Assembly: GCA_022821495.1 (NCBI GenBank)
Contig: JAJEDN010000054.1
Coordinates: 1-64,000 of the forward strand
DNA length: 64,000 nucleotides
Direction: 5' to 3'
Origin: Candidatus Poribacteria bacterium
GTDB taxonomy: Bacteria; Poribacteria; WGA-4E; WGA-3G
The notes below the pieces were generated by a model, which was not told the DNA's origin, did no database searches, and saw only the letters and a list, made by a program, of their open reading frames with translations. Below are positions 1 to 9,800 of this stretch, one piece after another; the first letter of the stretch is position 1; each line of letters starts with the position of its first letter. A program made the translations under genes and the position numbers.

Positions 1-140
1 GCTCCCCAAGTCTCTATCTTCTCTGATTTCGTGATGTCGATGGGGCAATATACACTCTGAGAAGGGGCTTACCGCATAATCTTTTGGTAAGGACACCGTG
101 TCAGGTCTATTAGACGAGTGGTGACGGTTTCCTTGTTGAA

Positions 141-315
141 CAGAAAGTCAGAGGCTCAAGCCTTTTCGGCTCTGACTTTCTGCAGCACATCTGAATCCAA
201 ACACCCAGTGTGCAGGTGGTGTTAAAACAGCACTCTCTATTCATCTAAAAAAGGAGCGGTGTTTCCTCTCCCCGCTAAAGCGTGGGAGTCTCCACACCGA
301 AGATTTTGATGAAAA
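141..315 (+). mobile_element. IS200/IS605 (TnpB-type) right end with omega-RNA-like 3' structure
   Basis: Three hairpins occur in a row. Positions 141-153 pair with 170-182 over 13 bp, a second stem (ACACC/GGTGT) lies at about 198-223, and CTCCC-CGC at 268-275 pairs with GCG-T-GGGAG at 280-288 leaving one bulged T. The last hairpin is enclosed by CGGTGT/ACACCG and followed by TTTTGATGA. From memory, this arrangement (TTTCC, hairpin, TCTCC, closing stem, TTTGATGA) is typical of TnpB-element right ends, whose transcript is the omega RNA guide scaffold. Any tnpB would lie left of base 1; no TnpB coding is recognisable in 1-140. The family assignment rests on pattern recognition only. Confidence 0.55.
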
Positions 316-412
316 CTGAATACTGACAACTGATAACGAAGAAAAAAGGTGGATTTGCCTTCCGAGTTGTGCTATCATGAACGAAACGTATGATCCCTAT
401 TGAGGTGAAAAA

Positions 413-1237
413 TTGAAACTCGGTGTATCCACTTATTCCTATTGGCATTTCAAACCTGAACGTGTCCCCATTGAACACGTCATTGAAGAAGCCGCACGAC
501 TCGAACTCGACGGCATTGAAATCCTACATCAACAGATGGCATCGGAAGCCAATCCGTATCTTCAGAAACTGAAACGACTCGCTTTCATCCACGGACTCGA
601 CCTTTACGCGCTCTCCATCCATCAAGGCTTCGTCTCGCCAGAAGAAACGACGCGACAAAAAAACATCAATCACACCATCCACTGCATCCGACTGGCACAC
701 GAACTCGGTATTCCCTCCATTCGTCTTAACTCAGGACGCTGGGGTACTGTCCCGTCTTTCGACGAATTAATGAAAACCGAAGGACAGGAACCGACACTTC
801 CCGGGCACACGGAAGACGAGGCGTTCGATTGGGTCATTGATGCCATCGAAAAATGTCTCCCAGACGCTGAAAAATACGGTGTCGTCCTCGGACTCGAAAA
901 CCATTGGGGACTCACCTGCACACCAGAAGGGGTCAATCGGATCGTTGCTGCTATCGACTCGGAATGGTTGAAAGTAACAATGGATTGTGGCAATTTCCTC
1001 TCAGACCCATACCAAAAATTGACCCAGATTGCGGATGAGGCAGTCCTCGTTCACGCCAAAACCTATTACGGTGAAGGTGAATGGTATACACTGGATCTGG
1101 ATTACACCAAAATCGGAGAGATTTTAAAAGAGGTTGGATTTCAAGGGTACGTATCCATCGAATTTGAAGGGAAAGCGGATGCTCACGTCGGCGTTCCACA
1201 GAGCGTGGAAATGCTCCGCAATGCCCTCCCGAAATAG
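413..1237 (+). CDS. sugar phosphate isomerase/epimerase (xylose isomerase-like TIM barrel)
   Basis: The 274-residue protein begins KLGVSTYSYWHF and reads as a single TIM barrel of the AP-endonuclease 2/xylose isomerase-like family, the usual length. Putative metal ligands are Glu162 (GLENHWG), Asp191 (TMDCGNF), His214 (VHAKTY) and Glu250 (SIEFEG), the spacing expected for this fold. Such enzymes epimerise or isomerise keto-sugars or inositol derivatives in the cytoplasm; the substrate cannot be read from the sequence. The start is TTG, chosen because GAGGTG lies 7 bases upstream and the conserved N-terminal strand begins immediately. The gene stands alone after the transposon end. Confidence 0.85.
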   Translation: MKLGVSTYSYWHFKPERVPIEHVIEEAARLELDGIEILHQQMASEANPYLQKLKRLAFIHGLDLYALSIHQGFVSPEETTRQKNINHTIHCIRLAHELGIPSIRLNSGRWGTVPSFDELMKTEGQEPTLPGHTEDEAFDWVIDAIEKCLPDAEKYGVVLGLENHWGLTCTPEGVNRIVAAIDSEWLKVTMDCGNFLSDPYQKLTQIADEAVLVHAKTYYGEGEWYTLDLDYTKIGEILKEVGFQGYVSIEFEGKADAHVGVPQSVEMLRNALPK

Positions 1238-1270
1238 CAAGGTTAGAACTTACGCTGTTGGTTCATAAGT

Positions 1271-1335
1271 CCCCCTGATAAGGGGCGGTGAATGCCCATA
1301 AGGCATTCATACCCGGGGAAGCCCATACGGGCTTC
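1271..1335. repeat. cluster of three short palindromes
   Basis: Three hairpins follow one another: CCCCT/AGGGG (1272-1286), GAATGCC/GGCATTC (1290-1308) and GAAGCCC/GGGCTTC (1318-1335). The last two are each followed by ATACC. The first resembles the CCCCCTGATAAGGGGG palindromes at 24050-24190 and 26900-26976. They lie between convergence-free genes and may act as REP-like repeats or as a transcription end for the isomerase gene. Confidence 0.6.
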
Positions 1336-1442
1336 ATACCGTTGATTCTGATTCTGATTCTTTAGGGGGTTAAAAATCAAGAGGTATAATCTTCCTTTGC
1401 GACAGATAACGGCAGACGCCCTTTCCTGGGGAGGATCTTCTA

Positions 1443-4118
1443 ATGCTCAGAAAAATCGTAATACCCGTTTTGACTTTCGCACTGTTTGGAATAATAGGAG
1501 GAACCGCTACAATGGCAGATACGGGAGAAATGGCAGGCACAACAAACGCTTCAGAAGTCTGGCGCGCTTTGCAACGCCTACAGACCACCGCTACCGTCCT
1601 CCACACCGTTGCACACCCGGACGATGAAAACGGCGCACTCTTGACATGGCTCAGCCGTGGAGAGGGAGTCAGAACAGCACTCTACTCGACCACGCGCGGC
1701 GAAGGTGGTGCAAACCTCATCGGTCCCGAGCTCTTCGACGCACTCGGCATCGTCCGGACGGAAGAACACCGCGCTGCCGTACGCTACTACGGCATTGACC
1801 TCTTCTTCAGCAGTGCCGTCGATTTCGGTTATTCCAAACGACTTGACGAAACCTTGGAAAAATGGGATTATCAGATGCTCTTGGAGGATATGGTACGCCT
1901 GATTCGGTACTATCGACCGGATGTTATTATCTCGCGGTTTCAAGGCAATCGCCAAGATGGACACGGGCACCATCAAGCCTCTGGTGTCGTAACGTTAGAA
2001 GCATTCAAAGTCGCAGGCGACGCGACCCGATTCCCAGAACACATCGCCGAAGGACTCCAACCGTGGCAACCCAAAAAACTCTACATCAATCGTTCCCGAT
2101 GGCGACGCAGTAACACCGAAACCGCCGATACACCCGTTCTAAAAATTGATACCGGTGAATACAACGCCTTGTTGGGACTTTCATACGCCCAGATTGCGCG
2201 CCAAGGACTCAGTTACCAGCGTTCACAAGGCGTTGGACAGACGCGCGCCTCGAAAGGGGCTTCGGTTACCGAACTGCAATTAATTGATACAACACTCCCC
2301 AACCAACAGAAGCCTGAGGACAGTCTATTTGACGGGCTTAATACAACAATAATGGGTATGGCGAAACTCGCCAACACACCAGCGTTGAATGCCGAATTTG
2401 CGGAGCTTCAGAAAAGCGTTAACGCTGCAGGACAAGACTATGATGCTCGGCATCCGTGGACAGTCGTCCCTCACCTTACTTCAGGACTGAAAACGACGCG
2501 CAGCTTAATGAAAAAGATACAGGATTTAGATCTTGACGACACAATGCGATCACATCTCCTTTTCCTACTCAGGAACAAGGAACAAGAATTTATGACTGCT
2601 GCGAACGCCGCGCTCGGACTGTCTCTGGAGGTACTCGTCCAACCGACAGGCACCCGCGCCTCCGAAACCTTCGCTGTTGCAATTCCTGGGCAAAAATTCT
2701 CAATCGGGATGCGATTCGTGAACCCCGCGCCAGTTGCCGCTGAACTTGTCAAAACCGCACTCGAAACACCTGAAGGCTGGAATGTGCAACAAACACAAAC
2801 AGATTCGGACAATCAAACGATACAGACAAATCAACCCGTCTCCATTACGTATGCGGTAGAGGTGCCACAGGATGCAGCGTACACCCAACCCTACTGGACA
2901 CGCACCTCTGAATATCACGATGCTGTCTATACCCTCAAGCAGCCAGAATTCCGATTTCTACCCGTCGCACCGCCTGATGTTCATGGTGTTATAACCTATC
3001 GTGTGGACGGTGTAGATTTCACACTGACGCAACCCGCAAAAACGCGTTCGATTAACCGACCTTGGGGTGAAAAACGGCGTTTGCTGACAGTCGCGCCTGC
3101 TATCAGCTTATCTCTCGCACCGCGTATCGGCGTTATCCCGATATCCGAATCCGCCACAGCAGCTACAGTTACCGTCACAGTGGAGATGCTAAATAACATC
3201 CAAGGTGAAGCGGAGGGTAAGCTTGCGCTTGCGTTCCCGGAGGACTGGTCCGTGTCTCCTGAGTGGGCGGCTTTCGTTTTTACACACGCAGGAGCAAGCG
3301 AGACGTTTACTTTTCAGGTGTCTGCTGAAGGTGTAGAAGCAGGCAGAGATTATACAATTGAGGCGGGTGCGCTGTCCAATGACACGCAATACACCACCGG
3401 TTATCAAGTGATTGAGCATCCAGACCTTGAGCCGCGCCATCTCTACCGTCCCGCCACAATGACGCTTCACGGTATCTCACTCAAGCTCCCAGAAAATATG
3501 AGCGTCGGCTACATCATGGGTGTCGGCGATAAAATCCCTGAAGCACTAACACAGATTGGGATTGATGTGGAGATGTTAGACAGAGAAGAACTCCGCACCG
3601 GCGATTTGAACCGGTTTGATACGATTCTCGTTGGCATCCGAGCGTACGCTGTGCGACAAGATCTCGTCGCCTATAATGGACGGCTCCTTAATTACGTCTA
3701 TAAAGGTGGAAATCTCATCGTCCAATACCAGACCCCAGAATTTGACGCAGCACCCTTTGGTCCCTTCCCTTACACGATGGGCAGACGTCCCGAGGAGGTC
3801 TCCGAAGAGGATGCACGGGTAACTATTTTGATGCCTGACAACCCAATCTTCCAGTATCCGAACCAAATTACGGAGGCGGATTTCGATGGATGGGTCGAGG
3901 AACGCGGTTCTAAGTTCCTAACCGAATGGGACGCAAATTATCAGGCACTCCTCACATGCAACGATCGCGAACAGGAACCACAGCACGGCGGATTACTCTA
4001 CGCACAATATGGCGAAGGCACCTATACCTACGCAGCTTACGCTTTCTATCGACAACTGCCGGCAGGTGTAGCGGGCGCGTATCGCCTTTTCGTCAACTTG
4101 CTAACGCTTGGTAAGTAA
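1443..4118 (+). CDS. secreted PIG-L family deacetylase with long C-terminal extension
   Basis: The N-terminus has a signal peptide (about residues 1-25). A PIG-L/LmbE domain follows, with the zinc motif AHPDDEN at residues 57-63, the TRGEGGAN motif, and GHGHHQASG near residue 180. PIG-L enzymes are zinc-dependent hydrolases that remove acetyl groups from N-acetylglucosaminyl substrates. The protein is 891 residues, far longer than the about 230-residue core. The middle contains beta-sandwich-like regions, and residues about 670-880 resemble a ThuA/glutamine-amidotransferase-like domain (VGYIMGVGDKIPEAL, GNLIVQYQTPE). Similar long forms are common in environmental bacteria. The product probably acts in the periplasm or outside the cell on glycans, but its substrate is unknown. 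Confidence 0.85.
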   Translation: MLRKIVIPVLTFALFGIIGGTATMADTGEMAGTTNASEVWRALQRLQTTATVLHTVAHPDDENGALLTWLSRGEGVRTALYSTTRGEGGANLIGPELFDALGIVRTEEHRAAVRYYGIDLFFSSAVDFGYSKRLDETLEKWDYQMLLEDMVRLIRYYRPDVIISRFQGNRQDGHGHHQASGVVTLEAFKVAGDATRFPEHIAEGLQPWQPKKLYINRSRWRRSNTETADTPVLKIDTGEYNALLGLSYAQIARQGLSYQRSQGVGQTRASKGASVTELQLIDTTLPNQQKPEDSLFDGLNTTIMGMAKLANTPALNAEFAELQKSVNAAGQDYDARHPWTVVPHLTSGLKTTRSLMKKIQDLDLDDTMRSHLLFLLRNKEQEFMTAANAALGLSLEVLVQPTGTRASETFAVAIPGQKFSIGMRFVNPAPVAAELVKTALETPEGWNVQQTQTDSDNQTIQTNQPVSITYAVEVPQDAAYTQPYWTRTSEYHDAVYTLKQPEFRFLPVAPPDVHGVITYRVDGVDFTLTQPAKTRSINRPWGEKRRLLTVAPAISLSLAPRIGVIPISESATAATVTVTVEMLNNIQGEAEGKLALAFPEDWSVSPEWAAFVFTHAGASETFTFQVSAEGVEAGRDYTIEAGALSNDTQYTTGYQVIEHPDLEPRHLYRPATMTLHGISLKLPENMSVGYIMGVGDKIPEALTQIGIDVEMLDREELRTGDLNRFDTILVGIRAYAVRQDLVAYNGRLLNYVYKGGNLIVQYQTPEFDAAPFGPFPYTMGRRPEEVSEEDARVTILMPDNPIFQYPNQITEADFDGWVEERGSKFLTEWDANYQALLTCNDREQEPQHGGLLYAQYGEGTYTYAAYAFYRQLPAGVAGAYRLFVNLLTLGK

Positions 4119-4126
4119 CCTTAGCA

Positions 4127-5227
4127 TTATGCATCTTCCCACGGTGCTACATCACTAACAGGCACCGGTGCAGGGAAACGGCTCACGACATCAACAGGTC
4201 TACCAGCATCGGACGATTCGATGACGCGTTCACATATCTCTAAAGCGTGCCGTGCTTGCGCGCCGTTACACCGCGGATTCCGGTCAGATCGGATCGCGTC
4301 CGCGAAATCGGCAACCCCTTTGCCCCAGTCTAATCCGGTGAAGGCTTTCGATGGAGAAAGTTCATCTTGCCATCCACCTGATGGCGTAAATTTCTTGATA
4401 CCGCGCCCATCATCGTGCGCCTGAAGCGAGAATCCACCTGCAGTGCCGTGGATTTCGTACGGCGGAATCTGAGAAGTAACCGTAAAACTGTGATAGATAA
4501 ACCCGTGTGCCCCGTTCTCGAACTCCAGAACAGCGAACCCGTGGTCTTTCTCATTTACCTCGAACTCAGTGCCTTGACGCGGCCCTTGGGTTAACGTCCG
4601 TTTCGGCACAGCGACCCGTGCGAACCCGTGAACCGTCTTGACCGGCGCAATCATGGTTGTCATTGCCGTTAGCGGATAGGGTGCGACATCTCGGAACGGA
4701 CCGGCATGCATCAGGAACGCATCCGCACTCGGATGCCAATGCTCTAACGGACCCCCGAAGTTTCCAACAGCGGAGATGACATCGCCAATCTCACCCTCTC
4801 GTATCCGTTGCCAAACGTTCTGCTGAACATAACCGAGGATCGCTGATGGTGCACACGCCAGTTTTAGACCGTTTGCTTCCGCCGTTTCTACGAGTTCGTT
4901 TGCCTCGTCGGTACGGATAGAGATCGGTTTTTCGGAATAGACGTGTTTCCCTGCCTTCAGTGCCGCCAACGAAATCGGGTAATGCGAAATATGAAGCGTC
5001 AAGTTCACAATCGCCTCTACATTCGGATCATTCAGTACCTCGTCCAGTGATTTGTAAACGCGTCCGCCGTTGCGTTCTGCCAATGCCGAGGCACGCCCCT
5101 CATCTTGGTCATAGAAGCCGACCAATTCAATACGATGCGGATACGCTTGGCAACGCGGCTGATAGCCGCCAGCAGAAATCATACCACACCCGACAATGAC
5201 CATGCGGACTGGGGTTGTATTAGACAT
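4127..5227 (-). CDS. Gfo/Idh/MocA family oxidoreductase
   Basis: The 366-residue protein has an N-terminal Rossmann fold (VGCGMISAGGYQPRC at about residues 12-26) and the EKPIS motif near residue 97 that carries the conserved catalytic lysine of this family. A typical C-terminal alpha/beta substrate domain follows. Members oxidise or reduce sugars and related polyols with NAD(P). The start is supported by AAGGAGT 7 bases upstream of the ATG. The gene converges on the PIG-L gene with only 8 bases between stops. A second member (20709-21746) has little close similarity. Substrate not assignable. Confidence 0.9.
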   Translation of the reverse strand: MSNTTPVRMVIVGCGMISAGGYQPRCQAYPHRIELVGFYDQDEGRASALAERNGGRVYKSLDEVLNDPNVEAIVNLTLHISHYPISLAALKAGKHVYSEKPISIRTDEANELVETAEANGLKLACAPSAILGYVQQNVWQRIREGEIGDVISAVGNFGGPLEHWHPSADAFLMHAGPFRDVAPYPLTAMTTMIAPVKTVHGFARVAVPKRTLTQGPRQGTEFEVNEKDHGFAVLEFENGAHGFIYHSFTVTSQIPPYEIHGTAGGFSLQAHDDGRGIKKFTPSGGWQDELSPSKAFTGLDWGKGVADFADAIRSDRNPRCNGAQARHALEICERVIESSDAGRPVDVVSRFPAPVPVSDVAPWEDA

Positions 5228-5384
5228 TCAGTATACTCCTTACGATCTATTATTTTCTCACGAGTTATGAGATTTAAAGTCTATCAGATCCACTTATTTT
5301 TGACAAGTTTATATTACTGAGAACTAATAACGACTCCACTAACGGCTGACTGCCGATGGCTGACAGCTAAATCCCAATTTTCTC

Positions 5385-5414
5385 TTGACGTAAAAGACTC
5401 TTTCAATGTAATAT
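5385..5414 (+). promoter_or_regulatory. sigma70-type promoter for the lipoprotein pair
   Basis: TTGACG and TAATAT are separated by 18 bases, about 50 bases upstream of the GTG start at 5464. The region is AT-rich and lies between divergent genes. Confidence 0.5.
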
Positions 5415-5463
5415 ATATTGATGTAACGTGCAAAACAATATCACTAAATACTGAGGTATCCGT

Positions 5464-5865
5464 GTGTTAAAATACCATCAACTTGCGTTCATTGCTATTT
5501 TAGGCTGCTTAATTCTCTCCGGATGTGCTATGTTACGCGACACATCACAGACCGAAGCATACAACCGCTTCGCAATACGAGCCGCGCAAGCACAACTCTG
5601 GAATGAAGCCATCTTTCGATGGAAGCAGGTTATCAATATAGACCCAGATGATTCAAAGGCACATAACAACCTCGGTGTCGCTTACGAAGCCGTCGGAAAC
5701 ATGGACGAGGCACTCGCGGCTTACCAACGGGCAGCAGAATTAGAACCTGATAATAAGTACTACAGACTCAACTATCGGCGCTGTCGTATACACCTTCGGC
5801 GGAGCGGTGCTAATGATGAAGATGTGTTACACGACGAAGAAGAAACACCCCCTATAGAACAGTGA
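5464..5865 (+). CDS. TPR-containing lipoprotein
   Basis: The 133-residue protein begins with a short hydrophobic segment ending in the lipobox LSGC (Cys21), so it should be lipid-anchored. Residues about 35-100 form tetratricopeptide repeats (AHNNLGVAYEAVGNMDEALAAYQ), which bind partner proteins. The start is GTG, preceded by GAGGT at a good distance. The next gene starts 11 bases after its stop and also encodes a lipoprotein, so the two are probably cotranscribed and may form a complex. No specific function is known to me. Confidence 0.8.
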   Translation: MLKYHQLAFIAILGCLILSGCAMLRDTSQTEAYNRFAIRAAQAQLWNEAIFRWKQVINIDPDDSKAHNNLGVAYEAVGNMDEALAAYQRAAELEPDNKYYRLNYRRCRIHLRRSGANDEDVLHDEEETPPIEQ

Positions 5866-5875
5866 GGACACCAAT

Positions 5876-6598
5876 ATGCAAACAGTAAGAAAGATTGGAA
5901 TCCTATTCGCAATTCTGACGCTCTTTGGATGCGGCAAAGATGTGACGCGCGTCTCTATCCCGGTGAAAGTTGAATCTGAAATTGACATCAGCCGGTATTC
6001 CAATTTCGCCGTTCTGCCGTTTGTGCCGGAAAAACAATCGGCACGCAACGAGAAACTCCCTGAAGACATCGGCGGAGAAATCGCTGCAATACTCCGGAGA
6101 GGGTTAGCACGCCAAAAACACTTTGAGGTCGTCAGTACGCAAGAAACAGCAAGACTGCTCACAGGAGAAACCGTCGGAGAAGATTGGCTCACGGATACAA
6201 AACATTTGAGTCAACTTGGAGAGTATTTTGAAGTAAAAGGGATTATCATCGGCAGCTTCCGCTTCTATTCAGATAGCCGTCCAAGACGGTATTATGGCGA
6301 GCGATACTCCGTCCAACGCCAACGCTATGTGATGGATTATCAGGACTATATGCAGAAAACCTATCTGCTCTCACTTAGAGTGATGATTATTGATGTCGAA
6401 ACCGAACAGATTATCTGGGATGAGTCTTACCGGCGGAGCACTGCCGAAGCGCATACCATTGGCTCTTTTATTTTTTCTCAAGCGGGTCCACAGGCAAATA
6501 CAATGCGGGAACTCGGTAAACGGGCAGTATCAGAATTTACGCGTCAAATCTCTCCACACTATGAACAGGAAGATAGGTACTTGGTAAAGTCAAGGTGA
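5876..6598 (+). CDS. lipoprotein, possibly CsgG/LpoB-like
   Basis: The 240-residue protein has a signal peptide with lipobox LFGC (Cys19). The segment NFAVLPFVPEKQ, followed by IAAILRRGLARQKHFEVVS, resembles the start of outer-membrane factors in which a strand with VLPF precedes a helix and an F-x-V-V strand (CsgG, LpoB and GNA1162-type folds). This is a weak fold-level resemblance. A tyrosine/arginine-rich stretch (residues about 140-165) is unusual. It follows the TPR lipoprotein closely, suggesting an envelope assembly role. Its stop codon lies directly against a TnpB-type element end. Confidence 0.65.
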   Translation: MQTVRKIGILFAILTLFGCGKDVTRVSIPVKVESEIDISRYSNFAVLPFVPEKQSARNEKLPEDIGGEIAAILRRGLARQKHFEVVSTQETARLLTGETVGEDWLTDTKHLSQLGEYFEVKGIIIGSFRFYSDSRPRRYYGERYSVQRQRYVMDYQDYMQKTYLLSLRVMIIDVETEQIIWDESYRRSTAEAHTIGSFIFSQAGPQANTMRELGKRAVSEFTRQISPHYEQEDRYLVKSR

Positions 6599-6790
6599 CC
6601 CACTACCTGAAGGTAGGGGCTTGTGCTTCATAACGATTGCGGTTTTCTCAGAGAGTCCACCGTCTTAGTATCGCTCCACAATAGCTGCCAAGCCAGCTAT
6701 GCACCGAAGTGCCTGATCTTATATGACATGTGATTTTTTCAACGGGTGCGGTTTTTACACCTGCTACGCTATACATGCAACGGATACCCA
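6599..6790 (-). mobile_element. solitary TnpB-type right end / omega-RNA-like remnant
   Basis: Read on the minus strand, the segment ends with ATGAAGCACAAGCCC, then CTACCT-TC-AGGTAG and GGG. From memory, this matches right ends of IS1341-type TnpB elements (AAGCCC, hairpin, GGG). Further small stems precede it, including GGCACTTCGGTGC. The minus strand also has about 60 open codons ending at a TGA near 6653, which I cannot identify as TnpB. No tnpB or tnpA is adjacent, so it is a solo end, inserted against the stop codon of the lipoprotein gene. Confidence 0.45.
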
Positions 6791-6851
6791 AAGGCTTTTT
6801 AAAACCGCAAACGAATGTGTAGCCTTATTCTAAAAAACAGAGGTAAAAGGC

Positions 6852-9800
6852 GTGAAAACAAATAAAAATAGCATCCTGTCTCAAAAACACACTGACAATA
6901 CACGACAAATACTGGGTAGATATACGCTTCATATCCTCCTTTTTCTGGGCTTACTGGTGCCGCATATTGGATGGGCGCAGGCTTTTGGAAAAAATAAGAT
7001 TACTGCGCAACGCTTTGATTGGCATATCCACCGAACAGAGCATTTTGATATACATTACTATCCGAGCGAAGCGAAACTGGTGCCTATCATGGCTGCAATC
7101 GCCGAGGAGGCTTACGAACAACACAGCGAGGATTTTGAACATGAACTCCGCGACAGAACACCACTGATCCTTTACAAATCTCATAAAGACTTTCAGGAAA
7201 CCAACATCATCCTCCAAGAACTTCATGAAGGTATCGGTGGTTTCGCTGAACTCTTTAAACACCGCATCGTCATACCATTCACAGGTTCACTTGAAGCGTT
7301 TCGGGAGGTAATTTTTCACGAACTCATTCATATCTTCCAATACGACATCATCTATCAGAAACCGCACGCCCGCATCTACAGCGGCGAATTCCTATATTCA
7401 CCACCCATCTGGTTCATAGAGGGAATGGCAGACTATTTCGCCGAAGATAACGATGCAATCGGAGAGATGGTAGTTCGTGATGCCAGTATGAACAACAACA
7501 TTGTGCCGCTACCCCAACTCCAGAATTTTAATCGACTCAGTTCACCCTTCGTTGGGTATAAGTTGGGGCAATTAGCAGTGGCGTATCTCACGGAAACTTA
7601 TGGACGTGAGAAGATCGCTGAGATTCTGCAAGGATTGCGGCAAAGTCGCACAAAAGACATCGACCGCGTTTTCAAAGACGTACTCGGCGTCGAACTCGAA
7701 GAATTCGATAAGGCGTGGCGACAGACAATGCGGAAACGCTATTGGCCCCTTGTTGTAGACAGGGAATTGCCGGATCTCGTCGCAAAGAATCTTACTGAAG
7801 AGGCACGGTATTCACATAATATTAAGCCGGTCTGGTCACCGAGCGGCGATATTATTGCTTATGTAACAGGCAACGACGGCTTTCTTGAGATTGTCCTGAT
7901 GTCCGCAAAAACAGGTGAACGCATTGAGCGGGTCACCAAACAGTTTTTCCGTGAGAAGTACGAGGAAATTCGGACCGATTTCAGTGGGTTCGGCAGAAGT
8001 CTCGCTTGGGCACCTGATGGCGACAGAATCGCCTTTGTTGCCAAGCATCACGACGCTAACTACCTGCTTGAAGTCAATATCCTGACAGAAGAACTCACGC
8101 AATACTTCAAACTCGATTTCGATAACGTCTCCTCACCAGACTATGACGGCAGCGGTGAACGGATCATTTTTTCAGCACTCAAAGAGGGACAAACAGATCT
8201 CTATATTATTGAACTTCTGACCGGCGAAATTGACAGACTCACTTTCGATCCCTTTAATGATACACACCCTTCATGGCACCCAACAACCGGTAAAATCGTT
8301 TACGCCTCCGAGCGTGGTGGTAAAAATAAAATCGTGTTGATAGACCTTGACCACGGAACAGAACGCGTGTTAACCAGCAGCACCTACAACGCGATCAGTC
8401 CAACATGGAATCCAGACGGAGAATCAATTCTCTTCTGTTCGGACGGACAAAGCATTTATGACATATACAAACTCGAAATTGTAGAGAAAACGGCCGCCGG
8501 AGAAGATGCGGCTACGGAAAGCGAAGTGCTGTCGTTTAAAACGGAAACACAACCTGAAGAACAGCCAAATAACACACCAGAGGAAAAGAGAGTATCGCTG
8601 TTCACCGAAGACGATAGAACAAAAATCACAGACCGAGCGTGGCAAGTTGAACTGACGCGTCTTACCAATATAATGACAGGCTGTTTCAATCCGAGTTTGT
8701 CTCCAAATGGAAAGCAACTACTATTCAGTGCCTATCAGAACGGAAAATACGATGTCTGTATTATGGGGACTTCCAAAACGATTCAAGAAAAAGTTGAGAC
8801 CACAGACCTCGCAGAACCCTCGGCCATTTTGACAGCAGAAGAACCAGAGACTTATCGGATCGCCAAGCGGAAGTACAGCACAAAATCCTCCTTCGCCTTA
8901 GATGCGATCTTTCCCGATTTTACTTTCGGTGCTGACGGGATTCTCAGGAGCTCGGTACAAATCGTCGGCAGCGATATGTTGGGAAACCATCGTATCGGGG
9001 TTAATGTTATGAACCAGTCCAGCTATCTCGCACCAGATTTCATCGCACAATACGGGTTTTTGACCCACCGAACCGATGTTGGCGCAATGATTTACAATTA
9101 TCATGAATATCATATCTTAGGCGGCATCCAGACGAGACGCGGTATCTTACAACGGATTACTGGACTCGGAACATATCTCAATTACCCATTCGACAGATAC
9201 CACCGACTCAATCTTAACTTCTCAATGTACTCACAGCCGTTTTCTTTTAACTACCAAACAAGCCGCCCCTTGGATCCTTATGACGATAGGGGCTTACTCA
9301 CAACAGGTTCTATCGCATTCGTTGGAGATACAACGATGTGGCGAGAGTGGTCTCCATATAACGGTTCACGGTACCGTATTGAACTTGAACAGTCTTTCCC
9401 CGCACTCGGCAGTGAATTGGCACTCACAAACGTCGTCTTTGACGCACGACGTTATTTCGGCCTCGGCAGACGCTCTACCATCGCAGCACGGTTGTTACTT
9501 GGCGGCAGTTTTGGTGATGATAAATCCTATTTCTATCTCGGTGGGATTGACACGATACGGGGTTATGACTATGAAGAGTTGGTCGGCACACGCATCGGCT
9601 TGATCAACTTAGAAGTTCGTATCCCTTTGATAGACGCGCTTCACTTTGGCTGGCCCGTTAGATGGTCGATCGGTGGTATCCGTGGTATTGCTTTCGCTGA
9701 TCTCGGAGGCGCATGGTCAGATTGGCAGTACGGACACGAGAACCGTTTTGATATCTTTGTCCGAGACGAAGAAAAAAACCGAATTCGACTCGATGATGTC

